64,000 nucleotides of DNA from Paeniglutamicibacter gangotriensis Lz1y (GTDB taxonomy: Bacteria > Actinomycetota > Actinomycetes > Actinomycetales > Micrococcaceae): assembly GCF_000348945.1 (NCBI RefSeq), contig NZ_AOCK01000009.1, positions 1 to 64,000 of the forward strand, written 5' to 3'. The notes below the pieces were generated by a model that was not told the DNA's origin, made no database searches, and saw only the letters and a program-made list of their open reading frames with translations. Position numbers and translations under genes: made by a program. This document shows, piece after piece, positions 46,282 through 56,274 of the stretch (within the stretch, counting starts at the first letter, position 1; each line of letters begins with the position of its first letter).

Positions 46282-47079
46282 CTAAAGTTGGCCCAGCAGG
46301 TGGCGGACCAGCACCAGCGCGGCGGGACCGGCAGTGGAGGCACGCAACACATGCTGGCCCAGCAGCGCCACTCGGGCGCCGGCTGCCACGAACTTCTCTA
46401 GTTCAGCATCGGTGATCCCGCCCTCGGGACCCACCACCAGCATGATCTCCGGGTCCCCGGCGGTTTCCTGGGTGGCGGGGTTCGCTTCCAGCCAGCGGTT
46501 CACGGTGCCGGCCAGCGAATCGGTTCCCGCCTCATGCAGGATGACCACCAATGTCGGTGCACCACCGGCCATGCGCCCGGCAATCTCATGGGTCAGTGCG
46601 GCGCTGGTCAGCATCGGGCGGACCTCGGGGCGGAAGGTGCGCCTGGACTGCTTAACCGCGGCCAGCACCGTGGATTCCCACTTGGCGTGCGCCTTAGCGG
46701 CCTTGGCTTCATTCCAGCGTACGATCGAACGCTCGGACTGCCACGGAGTCACCGCGTCGATGCCCAGTTCCACGGCCGATTCCACGGCCTGCAGGTCGCG
46801 ATCGCCCTTGGCCAGTGCCTGCACCAGGGTGATGGCCACCGGCGGCCGGGGCTCGCGCTGAATATCGCGCACGACTCCCACCAGGGAAGCCTTCTCCGTG
46901 CCTGTCACTTCGGCAACGGCTCGGGCCCCGCCGCCGTCCACCAGATCGATCAGTTCCCCCACGCGCACGCGCTTGACCGTGACCGCGTGGTGGCCCTCGG
47001 GCCCCTCGAGGCACAGTTCGGTGCCTACGCGGGCATCGTCGAGTTCACCCGGAGCCAGAAAGAAACACTGGTTGCTCAT
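46282..47079 (-). CDS. rsmE: 16S rRNA m3U1498 methyltransferase
   Basis: 265 aa. SPOUT-class enzyme with a PUA-like N-terminus. [20 protein letters not shown] and the knot motifs [14 protein letters not shown] and [17 protein letters not shown] are diagnostic. Overlaps the dnaJ stop by four bases, last gene of hrcA-dnaJ-rsmE. Confidence 0.95.
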   Translation of the reverse strand: MSNQCFFLAPGELDDARVGTELCLEGPEGHHAVTVKRVRVGELIDLVDGGGARAVAEVTGTEKASLVGVVRDIQREPRPPVAITLVQALAKGDRDLQAVESAVELGIDAVTPWQSERSIVRWNEAKAAKAHAKWESTVLAAVKQSRRTFRPEVRPMLTSAALTHEIAGRMAGGAPTLVVILHEAGTDSLAGTVNRWLEANPATQETAGDPEIMLVVGPEGGITDAELEKFVAAGARVALLGQHVLRASTAGPAALVLVRHLLGQL

Positions 47080-48212
47080 GCGCCCAGGTTGCCCAGCTTC
47101 CCGCGCAGGCGGGAGAACATGCCGCCGCTGTTTTCCATGCGGCCCTCGGCGAATTCCTCGCCACGCAGCTTGGCCAGCTGCTCCAGCAGCTCGCGCTGTG
47201 CGGCATCAACCTTGGTGGGGGTCTCAACCTGCAGGTGCACGATGATGTCCCCGCGCTTGCCGCCGCGCAGCCGCGGAACGCCCAGACCGGTCAGTCGCAC
47301 GGTGTCCCCGGACTGAGACCCGGATTCGACCTCGATCACTTGGAGGCCATCGAAGGTCTCCAGTTCCAGGTCGGCACCGAGAGCAGCTGCCGTCATCGGT
47401 ACGTTCATGCGTGCGTGCAGGTCAACGCCGTCGCGTTCGAAGATCTTGTGCCGGCGGACCTCGAGCTCAACGTAGAGGTCACCGTTGGGTCCTCCGCCGG
47501 GTCCCGCCTCGCCCTGGTTGGCCAGGTGGATGCGGGTGCCGCTGGCTACGCCGGCGGGTACCTTGAGTTGCTTGGAGATGCGTTCACGGATGCGTCCCTG
47601 GCCGTTGCAGTCGATGCACGGGTCATCGATGGTGGTGCCGTAGCCGCGGCAGGCAGCACAGGTTTCCACCGTCATCATCTGGCCCAGGAAGGAACGCACC
47701 GGGCGCTGCACCTGTCCGGCACCGCGGCAGATGGTGCAGGTCACCGGCGAGCTACCCGGGCGGCAGCAGCTGCCTTCACAGGTCTTGCAGGTGACTGCTG
47801 TTTCCATTTCCAGCGGGTACACGGTCCCGGCGACGGCGTCGGCCAGATCGATGGTGGCGGTGATCAGCGCATCACGGCCGCGCTGGGTGCGCGATGCCGG
47901 TCCCTGGGCTCCGCCGCCACCGAAGAACTGCTCGAAGATGTCCCCAAAGCCGCCTCCGCCGCCAAAGCCTCCCCCGCCGCCGAAGCCGGTTTGGCCGTTG
48001 CCGTTCTCGTTGCCCGTGGCGTCGTAGTTGGCGCGCTTGTCGGTATCGGAGAGCACCTCGTAGGCGCGGGTGACCAGCTTGAATTTCTCGCTCGCGTCCT
48101 CACCCGGGTTCACATCCGGGTGCAGCTTGCGGGCCAGTTTGCGGTAGGCCTTCTTGATTTCTTCGCCAGTTGCGTCCTTGTTGACGCCCAGGACTTCGTA
48201 ATGGGTGCTCAC
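47076..48212 (-). CDS. dnaJ: Chaperone protein DnaJ (type I, hrcA-linked)
   Basis: 378 aa. Co-chaperone that stimulates DnaK. J domain at 1-65 with the HPD motif in KLHPDVNPG, then a Gly/Phe-rich linker with GFGGGGG runs. The zinc-finger domain has CxxC pairs CKTC, CTIC, CAAC and CIDC. The first finger reads CEGSCCRPG where CxGSGxxPG is usual, so the third residue of the turn is Cys. GTG 48212 is chosen; AAAGGA is about 14 bases upstream. Confidence 0.93.
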   Translation of the reverse strand: MSTHYEVLGVNKDATGEEIKKAYRKLARKLHPDVNPGEDASEKFKLVTRAYEVLSDTDKRANYDATGNENGNGQTGFGGGGGFGGGGGFGDIFEQFFGGGGAQGPASRTQRGRDALITATIDLADAVAGTVYPLEMETAVTCKTCEGSCCRPGSSPVTCTICRGAGQVQRPVRSFLGQMMTVETCAACRGYGTTIDDPCIDCNGQGRIRERISKQLKVPAGVASGTRIHLANQGEAGPGGGPNGDLYVELEVRRHKIFERDGVDLHARMNVPMTAAALGADLELETFDGLQVIEVESGSQSGDTVRLTGLGVPRLRGGKRGDIIVHLQVETPTKVDAAQRELLEQLAKLRGEEFAEGRMENSGGMFSRLRGKLGNLGA

Positions 48213-48261
48213 AGTGCTCGCTGTGTCCTTTCGTGCTTCAAAAAAATTGTATTGACCTGCA

Positions 48262-49275
48262 TCAGCCGGCCAGGATTCTGGAAAGATATCGGGCCACGGC
48301 ACGCACCGCGGCCATCGAGGTCGGATAGTTCATCCGCGTGGGTCCCAGCACCCCGATCATGGCCTGTTCACCGGGGCCGTAGCCGGTGGCGACCACCGAG
48401 GCCTCGGTCAGCGGACCGTACTGGTTTTCGGTGCCGATGCCCACGGCGATCCCGTGGGCGTCTTGCTCCAGCTCCGAGAACAGGCGCAAGAGCACCACCT
48501 GTTCTTCCAGTGCTTCGAGCACCGGGGTGATGCTCAGCGGGAAATCAATATTGGAACGGGCCAGGTTCGCGGTGCCGGCGGTGATGATCCGATCCACCGC
48601 CGAATTACGGGCCAAGGCCCCCAGCGCCTCGGTGACGGCCGTGGCCGCCGGGACCAGGCGCGGATCAAGGAGATCGCTGATCCCGTTCGAGAGCCGTTCC
48701 ACCTGTGAGATCGGCTTGGAGCCGAGCACCGAGAGCAGCAGCGTACGCAGCCTGCCTAGCTCGTCTTCGCCCACCGGGGAGGGCAACAGGATCACCCGCT
48801 GGTCGACCTTGCCGCTGGAGGCGATGAGCACCACCAGCGTCTGCCCGGCACCGAGACCAACCAGTTCGATGTGGCGCACCGTCGCATTGGAATAGTGCGG
48901 AACCTGAATCAGGGCCACCTGACGGGTGATCCCTGCCAGCAACCGCACGGTATTTTCCAATACGTCGTTCACATCGTGGGAGCCCTCGAGCAGTGCGGCA
49001 ATCGCACGTCTTTCCGCGGAAGAGAGCGGCTTGATGTCACCGATCTGGTCCACGAAGTGCCGGTAACCCTTTTCGGTGGGGATCCGTCCGGAAGAGGTGT
49101 GCGGGGCGACGATCAAGCCCTCTTCTTCCAAGGACGCCATGTCGTTACGGATCGTGGCGGCGGAAACGCCGAGGTTGTGCCGATCGAGCAGCGCACGGGA
49201 GCCTACGGGCTCACGGGACTGCACATAGTCCTCGACGATGGCTCGAAGGACTTCGAGCCGACGCGGTTCGGTCAT
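48262..49275 (-). CDS. hrcA: Heat-inducible transcription repressor HrcA
   Basis: 337 aa. Represses groE/dnaK-type operons by binding CIRCE. The N-terminal winged helix is clear ([54 protein letters not shown]), followed by the GAF-like and inserted dimerisation domains. ATG 49275 has GAGAGGGTGGG just upstream; GTG 49281 is an alternative. First gene of the operon, with a CIRCE-like site 90 bases upstream. Confidence 0.95.
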   Translation of the reverse strand: MTEPRRLEVLRAIVEDYVQSREPVGSRALLDRHNLGVSAATIRNDMASLEEEGLIVAPHTSSGRIPTEKGYRHFVDQIGDIKPLSSAERRAIAALLEGSHDVNDVLENTVRLLAGITRQVALIQVPHYSNATVRHIELVGLGAGQTLVVLIASSGKVDQRVILLPSPVGEDELGRLRTLLLSVLGSKPISQVERLSNGISDLLDPRLVPAATAVTEALGALARNSAVDRIITAGTANLARSNIDFPLSITPVLEALEEQVVLLRLFSELEQDAHGIAVGIGTENQYGPLTEASVVATGYGPGEQAMIGVLGPTRMNYPTSMAAVRAVARYLSRILAG

Positions 49276-49363
49276 CCCCACCCTCTCCTGACAAACAGTT
49301 CCCCCTTGGCCCTCCGGGCATTGTTGCAGCCCGTGGTGGGGCGTCGGACCCCGGGAGGACAAG

Positions 49364-49390
49364 TTGGCACTCGACACGTTCAACTGCCAA
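49364..49390 (-). promoter_or_regulatory. Imperfect CIRCE operator upstream of hrcA
   Basis: TTGGCACTC, a 9-base spacer, then AACTGCCAA. The right arm matches the ideal complement at 7 of 9 positions; spacing and first arm are as in CIRCE. It predicts that HrcA controls its own operon, probably weakly. Confidence 0.65.
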
Positions 49391-49532
49391 GTCTAATACG
49401 TCCGGCGGCTCTTGTTAGCATGGTTTGGTCTGAGACCGCGGTGCCGCGTTCGACACATAGGTGCGATTAGCCACCATCCACGGCTTTCCGTTCCCGGCAA
49501 CCGGGTGCGGGGCAAGAAGCGAAAGTGACACG

Positions 49533-50390
49533 ATGAGCTACCACGGCTGGGGCGCGCAAGACATCAGCGCCCCCAAGAAGCGCGCATTGCGCAAGGTCCC
49601 CCTGGCCTTGGGCCTGCTCCTCGAAGACGTCGAGAGCGGGTGGGTCGGCGAGGTGGTGCGCACCGAAAAAGCAGGTGGCATGCGCGTGCTCGTTCTGGAG
49701 GACCGTCATGGGCGCGCCAAGTCCTTCCGCGCCGGCTTCGGCTTCCTTCTGGAGGGAGAACCGGTGGAGATCATCGAACCCGCCGCCGCTCCCCCGGCCG
49801 CCCGGGGAACAGCACGCAGCGCCTCGGGCTCACGCGTGGTCACCGATTTAAAGGCCCGCACCGCCCGCGCCAGCCGCATCTGGGTCGAGGGCAAGCACGA
49901 TGCCCAGCTGGTAGAAAAGGTCTGGGGCCACGACCTGCGCGTCGAAGGCATCGTCGTGGAGCCGTTGCATGGCGTCGATGACCTGGCCGGATTCATCCGC
50001 ACCTTTGCTCCCTCCCCGCAGCGCAAACTCGGCATCCTGGTTGACCACCTGCTGCCCGGGACCAAGGAGGCGAAGATCGCCGCCGAGGCAATGCGGGTTC
50101 CGGGGGCAGCAGGCAACGTGCTGATTGTCGGGCACCCCTACGTCGATGTTTGGCAGGCCATCAAGCCCTCGGTGCTGAAGATCCGCGCGTGGCCGGTGGT
50201 TCCCCGCGGGACCGATTGGAAGACGGGGATCTTGAAGGGACTGGGTTGGCCGCACGCCGAGCAAATCGATGTTGCCCAGGGCTGGGAACGGATCTTGGGC
50301 CAGGTGCGCTCGTATGCAGATCTGGAACCCTCACTGCTGGGCCGGGTCGAAGAGGTCATCGACTTCCTCACCGCAGGCGACCACACCTAG
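49533..50390 (+). CDS. DUF3097 family protein
   Basis: 285 aa. Actinobacterial protein of unknown function. An N-terminal small beta domain (GLLLEDVESGWVGEVVRTEK, VLVLEDRHGRAKSFRAGFGF) precedes a TOPRIM-like part (IWVEGKHDAQLVEKVWGHDL, KLGILVDHLLPGTKEAKIAA). The Glu of VEGKHD and Asp of LVDHL sit where TOPRIM acidic residues lie, suggesting a nucleic-acid role by inference. ATG 49533 has GAAAG upstream. Often found beside hrcA, as here. Confidence 0.88.
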   Translation: MSYHGWGAQDISAPKKRALRKVPLALGLLLEDVESGWVGEVVRTEKAGGMRVLVLEDRHGRAKSFRAGFGFLLEGEPVEIIEPAAAPPAARGTARSASGSRVVTDLKARTARASRIWVEGKHDAQLVEKVWGHDLRVEGIVVEPLHGVDDLAGFIRTFAPSPQRKLGILVDHLLPGTKEAKIAAEAMRVPGAAGNVLIVGHPYVDVWQAIKPSVLKIRAWPVVPRGTDWKTGILKGLGWPHAEQIDVAQGWERILGQVRSYADLEPSLLGRVEEVIDFLTAGDHT

Positions 50391-50603
50391 CCGCTCCCGA
50401 TCCGCTCCCCGATTCCCCCGTGAGTTTGCTCACCGATTGGTGGCGAAGGCCACCGCAAAGTGGCCTGATTCATCACGAATCCACAACGAAACCAAACGCG
50501 GGGCCAAAATGCGTCAAAAAGGGCCTTGCGTGTTCACTTCAGACATCGGATTGAGGATAAACTGGCCACCGATCCACCCAACGCGACGAAGAGGACTCCA
50601 GCA

Positions 50604-51017
50604 GTGGTACACGAGGCACGAAATGCACCCGGCGGCGACAGCCAGTCGGATCGATTCGAAGGTTCCTCGGCCGCACCCTTGCCCTTGACTCCGTCCGAAG
50701 ATCGCCAGTGGGCGACCATTGCGCACTTCGGGGCGATCCTTGGCTGCATCCCCGCGTTGATCATCTACTCGGTGTTCCGCTCACGCGGCCCGTTCACCGC
50801 CCAGGAATCCAAGGAAGCACTGAACTTCACCTTCCCGCTGACCATCGTGGCGATCGTGCTCCACTTGCTCTCCCTGTTGCCGGGCATCGGATGGATCTTC
50901 GCGGTCCTGGTCGTAGCCATCTGGCTCTTCCTGACCATCAACGGGGTCCGCGCGGGTATCAACGTCAACAAGTCGCGTCCCTACCGCTATGGCCTGAACC
51001 TGCGACTCTTCCGCTAA
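50604..51017 (+). CDS. DUF4870 (Tic20-like) membrane protein
   Basis: 137 aa. A 30-residue polar N-terminus is followed by three helices (WATIAHFGAILGCIPALIIY; FTFPLTIVAIVLHLLSLLPG; FAVLVVAIWLFLTINGVRAG). SEDRQWATIAHFGAILG and TAQESKEALNFTF are typical of DUF4870. Function unknown. GTG 50604 has GAGGA eight bases upstream. Confidence 0.85.
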   Translation: MVHEARNAPGGDSQSDRFEGSSAAPLPLTPSEDRQWATIAHFGAILGCIPALIIYSVFRSRGPFTAQESKEALNFTFPLTIVAIVLHLLSLLPGIGWIFAVLVVAIWLFLTINGVRAGINVNKSRPYRYGLNLRLFR

Positions 51018-51033
51018 CTCCCCACACACCAAA

Positions 51034-51086
51034 AAAGACGGTGTGGTTGCCTTCCCCTGTGCGGGGCCGGCAACCACACCGTCTTT
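51034..51086. terminator. Bidirectional terminator
   Basis: AAAGACGGTGTGGTTGCC and its exact complement form an 18-bp stem with A-rich and T-rich flanks, serving the DUF4870 gene and the convergent hemW. Confidence 0.9.
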
Positions 51087-51096
51087 CTTTATGGGC

Positions 51097-52326
51097 TCAG
51101 AAGTCCAGTAGCCGGCGCAGTACCGCATCGGCCAACAGCCGGCCCTGCAAGGTCAGCACGACCTTCTTGGCGAACGCCGCCTCAGGCACCACCAAACCGT
51201 CGGCGATCAGCCCGGCGATGGCCGCGCGTCCCGCGGGCTGCAGCGCGGAGGTTTCCATGCCGTCCACAATCCGGGTCAGCAGCATGGCTTCCTCCAGATA
51301 GCGGGCTTCGGCGTCGGGGGTTTCCCGTCCGGCGGCCGGTGAGGTGCCGGCGTCGATGCGCTGCTGATAGGCGGCCGGGTGCTTGACGTTCCACCAGCGC
51401 AGCCCACCCACGTGCGAGTGCGCGCCGGGGCCTGCACCCCACCAGTCGCCTCCGCGCCAGTAGGCCAGGTTGTGCAGGCAACGCGTGGATTCGTCCCTGG
51501 ACCAGTTGCTGACTTCGTACCAGGAGTACCCGGCGGCGGCAAAGAGTTCGTCGGCGATCAGGTACTTATCTGCGTGGTCATCGTCGTCGATGTTGGCTAC
51601 TTCACCGCGGCGGATCTGCCCGGCCAGCCGGGTGCCCTCCTCGATGATCAGCGCGTACGCGCTGATGTGGTCCGGGTCGTAGCTCAGCGCCGTGGCCACG
51701 GAGGTACGCCAGTCCTTGATCGACTCCCCCGGCGTGCCGTAGATCAAGTCCACACTGACCTGCAACCCGGCTTCTTTCGCCCAGTCAACGGCCAGGCCTA
51801 CCCGGTCGGGGTTGTGTGTGCGGTCCAGGGTCGCCAGTACGTGTGGGACCGCTGACTGCATGCCGATCGACACGCGGGTGAACCCGCCGTCTTTAAGCTC
51901 CTGCAGGGATTCGCGGGTCACCGAATCGGGGTTGGCCTCCGTGGTGATTTCTGCATCCGGGGCCAGATCCCATTGCTTGCGGATTTCGGCCAGCACCCGG
52001 ACCAGGTCCGCGGCCGGCAGCAACGTCGGGGTTCCTCCGCCGAAGAAGACGGTGGAGACCTCGCGTGTCGGCAGCCCGGAATCGACAAGCACCTGCGCAC
52101 CGAAGGCGATCTCCGTGGAGACTGCCTCGGCGTAGGTGTCCTGGCTGGAGCCGGAGCCAAGCTCATGCGCCGTGTAGGTGTTGAAATCGCAGTACCCGCA
52201 GCGCACGGCGCAAAACGGGATGTGCACGTAGATGGAGAAGGTGCGCTCCGCGGCGCCGTCGAGGCAGGTTGCCGGAAGCAACCCGTTCGACGGCGCCGGA
52301 TCCCCGAGGGGCAAGGCAGAGGGCAT
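51097..52326 (-). CDS. hemW: Radical SAM protein HemW
   Basis: 409 aa. Haem chaperone; older annotations call it oxygen-independent coproporphyrinogen oxidase-like. The radical-SAM motif is CAVRCGYCDF (Cys-X3-Cys-X2-Cys) near residue 39. FFGGGTPTLLP, SIGMQSAVPHVLATLDRTH and the haem-site region DLIYGTPGES follow. It starts two bases after the lepA stop. The absence of the extra N-terminal Cys of HemN fits HemW. Confidence 0.93.
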   Translation of the reverse strand: MPSALPLGDPAPSNGLLPATCLDGAAERTFSIYVHIPFCAVRCGYCDFNTYTAHELGSGSSQDTYAEAVSTEIAFGAQVLVDSGLPTREVSTVFFGGGTPTLLPAADLVRVLAEIRKQWDLAPDAEITTEANPDSVTRESLQELKDGGFTRVSIGMQSAVPHVLATLDRTHNPDRVGLAVDWAKEAGLQVSVDLIYGTPGESIKDWRTSVATALSYDPDHISAYALIIEEGTRLAGQIRRGEVANIDDDDHADKYLIADELFAAAGYSWYEVSNWSRDESTRCLHNLAYWRGGDWWGAGPGAHSHVGGLRWWNVKHPAAYQQRIDAGTSPAAGRETPDAEARYLEEAMLLTRIVDGMETSALQPAGRAAIAGLIADGLVVPEAAFAKKVVLTLQGRLLADAVLRRLLDF

Positions 52327-52328
52327 GA

Positions 52329-54173
52329 CTACTTTTTCTTGGGCTCGTCGGAAGACAGCGCGACGATGAAGGCTTCCTGCGGGACCTCGACACGACCGAC
52401 CATCTTCATGCGCTTCTTGCCGGCCTTCTGTTTTTCGAGCAGCTTGCGCTTACGGGAAATATCGCCGCCGTAGCACTTGGCCAAAACATCCTTACGGATG
52501 GCGCGGATCGATTCGCGGGCAATGATGCGCGAGCCGATGGCGGCCTGGATCGGCACCTCAAACTGCTGGCGCGGAATCAGTTCGCGGAGCTTTTGGGTCA
52601 TCATCAACCCATAGGCGTAAGCCTTGTCGCGGTGTGTGACGGCACTGAAGGCATCAACCTGCTCGCTCTGGAGCAGGATGTCGACCTTGACCAGATCCGA
52701 GACCTGTTCGCCGTCGGCCTTCCAGTCCAGCGAGGCGTAGCCGCGGGTTTTTGATTTGAGGATGTCGAAAAAATCGAAGACGATCTCGGCCAGCGGAAGC
52801 CAGTAGCGGATCTCCACGCGTTCTTCGGAGAGGTAGTCCATGCCGCGCATGGTGCCGCGTCGGGCCTGGCACAGCTCCATGATGGCACCAACAAATTCGT
52901 TGGGCGCCAGGATGGTGGCCGCGACCATGGGCTCGTGGACCTCGAGGATCTTCCCGTCGGGGAACTCGGAGGGGTTGGTGACGGTGCGCAGCACCTTGTC
53001 ATCGGTCATGACCTCGTACACCACGTTGGGTGCCGTGGAGATCAGGTCGAGGTTGAATTCTGCTTCGAGCCGCTCGCGGGTGATTTCCAAGTGCAGCAGA
53101 CCCAGGAAGCCGACGCGGAAACCGAAGCCCAGGGCCACGGAGGTCTCAGGGACGTAGGTCAGTGCCGCATCGTTGAGCTGGAGCTTGTCCAGTGCGTCGC
53201 GCAGCGCCGGGTAGTCGGAGCCGTCGATCGGGTACAGGCCGGAGAACACCATCGGCTTCGGGTCTTCGTAACCGCCCAGTGACTCGGCGGCAGGTTTGGC
53301 AAAGTTGGTGACGGTGTCGCCGACCTTTGATTGGCGCACATCCTTCACGCCAGTGATCAGGTAGCCGACCTCGCCGACGCCTAGTCCCTTGCTGGGCTTG
53401 GGTTCCGGTGAGGAGACCCCGATTTCCAGCAGCTCGTAGGTGGTTCCGGTGGACATCATCTGCACTTTTTCGCGCGGTGAGATTTTGCCGTCCACTACAC
53501 GGACGTAGGTGACAACGCCACGGTAGGTGTCGTAGACCGAGTCGAAGATCATGGCACGTGCGGGAGCGTTTGGGTCGCCCTGTGGGGCCGGCAGCTCGCT
53601 GACTACCTTGTCTAGCAGTGCTTCGACACCCATGCCGGTCTTGCCCGAGACCTGGAGGATGTCTTCGGGTTCGCACCCGATGAGCTTGGCGATCTCTGCG
53701 GCGTACTTCTCGGGGTCCGCGTTGGGGAGGTCGATCTTGTTGAGCACGGGAATGATCGTCATGTCATTTTCCATGGCCAGGTACAGGTTCGCCAGCGTCT
53801 GGGCTTCGATGCCCTGGGCGGCGTCTACCAGCAGGATCGCGCCTTCGCAGGCTGCCAGCGAACGGGAGACTTCGTAGGTGAAGTCGACGTGCCCGGGGGT
53901 ATCGATCATGTTCAGTGCGTAGGAGACTCCGTCGAGTTCCCACGGCATGCGTACCGCTTGGGACTTGATGGTGATGCCGCGTTCACGTTCGATGTCCATC
54001 CGGTCCAGGTACTGGGCCTTCATATCGCGTGAGGAGACGACTCCGGTGAGCTGCAACATCCGGTCGGCCAGGGTCGACTTGCCGTGGTCGATGTGGGCGA
54101 TGATGCAGAAGTTTCTGATGATCGCCGGATCAGTCGCGGCAGGCACCGGTGCGGTGCGGGCCATGGGTGACAC
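52329..54173 (-). CDS. lepA: Elongation factor 4 (LepA)
   Basis: 614 aa. Ribosome-dependent GTPase acting in initiation or back-translocation. G1 [15 protein letters not shown]3 DTPGHVDF, G4 [11 protein letters not shown] and the LepA-specific C-terminal domain ([20 protein letters not shown]) are present. GTG 54173 with GAGG eight bases upstream is preferred; ATG 54164 is three codons in. Operon lepA-hemW. Confidence 0.96.
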   Translation of the reverse strand: MSPMARTAPVPAATDPAIIRNFCIIAHIDHGKSTLADRMLQLTGVVSSRDMKAQYLDRMDIERERGITIKSQAVRMPWELDGVSYALNMIDTPGHVDFTYEVSRSLAACEGAILLVDAAQGIEAQTLANLYLAMENDMTIIPVLNKIDLPNADPEKYAAEIAKLIGCEPEDILQVSGKTGMGVEALLDKVVSELPAPQGDPNAPARAMIFDSVYDTYRGVVTYVRVVDGKISPREKVQMMSTGTTYELLEIGVSSPEPKPSKGLGVGEVGYLITGVKDVRQSKVGDTVTNFAKPAAESLGGYEDPKPMVFSGLYPIDGSDYPALRDALDKLQLNDAALTYVPETSVALGFGFRVGFLGLLHLEITRERLEAEFNLDLISTAPNVVYEVMTDDKVLRTVTNPSEFPDGKILEVHEPMVAATILAPNEFVGAIMELCQARRGTMRGMDYLSEERVEIRYWLPLAEIVFDFFDILKSKTRGYASLDWKADGEQVSDLVKVDILLQSEQVDAFSAVTHRDKAYAYGLMMTQKLRELIPRQQFEVPIQAAIGSRIIARESIRAIRKDVLAKCYGGDISRKRKLLEKQKAGKKRMKMVGRVEVPQEAFIVALSSDEPKKK

Positions 54174-54296
54174 GTAAGGGACCTCGCTAAGGGGGACGAA
54201 AAGTATTGGATGATGTGCAAAATACTTTGCACAGGCCATTCTCCCATGGTTGTGGCCACGGTGTGGCACTGCGACTCGGGAAGGGCGCGCAACTGA

Positions 54297-54302
54297 TAGT
54301 TT
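54297..54302 (+). promoter_or_regulatory. -10 box of the leaderless PemK-like gene
   Basis: TAGTTT lies six bases before ATG 54309, with no Shine-Dalgarno sequence. Confidence 0.45.
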
Positions 54303-54308
54303 GTGCAC

Positions 54309-54896
54309 ATGAAGTTCAATACCAATACCGTCCTCAGGCTCCTGGGCCGCGTGCTCTCCTCCGCCCTCAAGGGGTCCACCGCACAGCGGCCCGGACGCAC
54401 CGGTCCGCAGGGTACGGCCGGCCACGCACCGGCGGGGCGAAAGTCCGCAAGCACCCCGCCCCGAAGCGCACCGGCGGCGACCGGCTCCGGCGACTCCTGG
54501 GAGTTCGGCGGATATCCGGGCGACTACGTCGGGCGTGTGGCAGCCAAATATGCGCCCGAAGCAGATGGGCAGCCGGATCCCGGGGAAATCGTCTGGGCGT
54601 GGGTCCCCTACGAGGAGGACCATTCGCAGGGCAAGGACCGCCCCGTGCTGCTGGTTGGACGCGAGGGCAAGCACCTGCTCGCCCTGATGCTCACATCCAA
54701 GGACCACAACAACGCAGAGAACCGTGACCGCGACTATGTGGACATCGGAACCGGGCCGTGGGACAGGCAGGGGCGGCCCAGCGAAGTGAAGCTGGATCGG
54801 GTCATCCGCCTGAGCGAAGCAGGGGTCCGCCGCGAGGGCGCCATCCTCGACAGCAATCGCTTCGCCCAGGTCGCCGAGAAACTCTCGTCCAATTGA
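54309..54896 (+). CDS. PemK/MazF-like protein with long N-terminal extension
   Basis: 195 aa. The C-terminal half (about 91-195: [60 protein letters not shown]) has the PemK/MazF barrel, whose toxin members cut RNA. The first 90 residues are basic, low in complexity and absent from true MazF. No antitoxin gene is next to it. The gene is divergent from lepA, so it may be a housekeeping relative rather than a toxin. Confidence 0.75.
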   Translation: MKFNTNTVLRLLGRVLSSALKGSTAQRPGRTGPQGTAGHAPAGRKSASTPPRSAPAATGSGDSWEFGGYPGDYVGRVAAKYAPEADGQPDPGEIVWAWVPYEEDHSQGKDRPVLLVGREGKHLLALMLTSKDHNNAENRDRDYVDIGTGPWDRQGRPSEVKLDRVIRLSEAGVRREGAILDSNRFAQVAEKLSSN

Positions 54897-54912
54897 CCCG
54901 GCGGGGCACCGC

Positions 54913-55968
54913 CTAGGTGTCGGTGCCGCCCAAGGCCTCCCGGCGCAGCGCCAACGGCGCGATGCCGAACCGTGCCTTGAAAGCCCGTGTGAAGTAGCTC
55001 TGCGAGGCAAAGCCAAGCTCCCCCGCAATCCGGCCCACGGACCTGGACCCGTGGACCGGATCGATCAGCACCTCTCGGGCCTTGCCCAGTCGGCGTTCTC
55101 TGATGAAGCTAGCCGGCGGCTCCCCTGCGGCCGCGAAGATCCGCGAGAGCTGGCGTTCGCTGACGCCAATGGCCGAGCAGATCCCCGTGATATCCAAGCC
55201 CGGATCATGCAGGTGTTCCTCGATGTAGTTGCGGGCAGCGAAGAGGTGCCCCGGCCCCGGCCCATCGCGGCCCCCGGAGGCCAACAGCCCCAACATATCC
55301 AGCGCGGCGCCTTCCGGGCACACCGCAGGGACCGGGTCACCACTGACCCGCTCAGCCAGACTGTCGCTGACCAGCCGGGCCAATGCCCGCATCTGCTGGT
55401 TCGCTTCAGTGCCCTGGTTGAAATCCACGACCTGTGGACGAACCAGCGATGTGCCGCCGGAAAGCTCCATGTAGTCATCCCGCGGAATCGTCAGGACCAG
55501 CTCCTTGAGACCCTTGCTGAAACCACGCATGAACGGCAGGTCCGCATCGTAGATGATGGCCTGTCCCGGCTTCAGCGATTCGTTGCCGTCACGGTGGAAG
55601 AAGAACGTTTCCCCCTCCAGGGCAAAGCAGATCGCCACCACGCCGGTGGGATGCTGCCTGATGAATCGTTCATTGCGCTCCACGACCTGCGCACTGCCTC
55701 GCACCCCAGCAAACCGCAGAGACCCGTAACGCAGGCTCAGTTCCCTGGCCCGCAGGGGCGAGTCATCTATGGTGCGGATATCCAGAGGTAGCAGCGCCTT
55801 GGCATTGTGATGTTCCCACAACTCCATCCGGTTGCCCGACGGAATCCCGTTCGTGCTGAATTGCAAGCGCTGGGCAGCCCTAGCCGCGGGCGCGACAGCA
55901 CTCGGGGTATCTGGCGCCTGGCCCGTGGCAGCAACCTGCCGCAGGGCATCACGTGTGTTTTTGTCCAT
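54913..55968 (-). CDS. AraC-family transcriptional regulator
   Basis: 351 aa. The N-terminal two thirds resembles the AraC-binding-like domain of activators such as NahR-neighbour/FeaR types ([40 protein letters not shown]). The C-terminal 100 residues carry two helix-turn-helix motifs ([45 protein letters not shown]). ATG 55968 is chosen; the ribosome-binding site is weak. It is divergent from the phenol-monooxygenase gene, which it probably controls, with an aromatic effector likely. Confidence 0.88.
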   Translation of the reverse strand: MDKNTRDALRQVAATGQAPDTPSAVAPAARAAQRLQFSTNGIPSGNRMELWEHHNAKALLPLDIRTIDDSPLRARELSLRYGSLRFAGVRGSAQVVERNERFIRQHPTGVVAICFALEGETFFFHRDGNESLKPGQAIIYDADLPFMRGFSKGLKELVLTIPRDDYMELSGGTSLVRPQVVDFNQGTEANQQMRALARLVSDSLAERVSGDPVPAVCPEGAALDMLGLLASGGRDGPGPGHLFAARNYIEEHLHDPGLDITGICSAIGVSERQLSRIFAAAGEPPASFIRERRLGKAREVLIDPVHGSRSVGRIAGELGFASQSYFTRAFKARFGIAPLALRREALGGTDT

Positions 55969-56274
55969 GGCCCCAGCAGTGTAGCGCGAATCACAACCGG
56001 TCGAAAGTCTACCCATTGACCCGATGGCATAGTGCGCCGTCCACTTTCCTCGTCTCGCGTCGGCGGCCCGACAAGGCTGCCCGCTAAGGTCTGGTGGCGA
56101 CGCTCCAGCCTGCTCCCGGATGCGAATTTTGCACGCAACAGACGGCTTTTGACACTTTCCGGCCATGATCCTGCGCGGCCGGCCCGCAGCTGATTGTGAG
56201 CTGCAACACTGGAGGAATTCCTAGCACCTCCCGCCACGGGCAGTGAGCACCACTCCAAGCAAGGGAGGCACCCA
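55969..56274. promoter_or_regulatory. Divergent promoter region araC-type / monooxygenase
   Basis: About 300 bases without a gene. A TTGACA at 56149-56154 could be a -35 for the monooxygenase, but no -10 box is clear. No obvious operator repeat was found. Confidence 0.3.
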
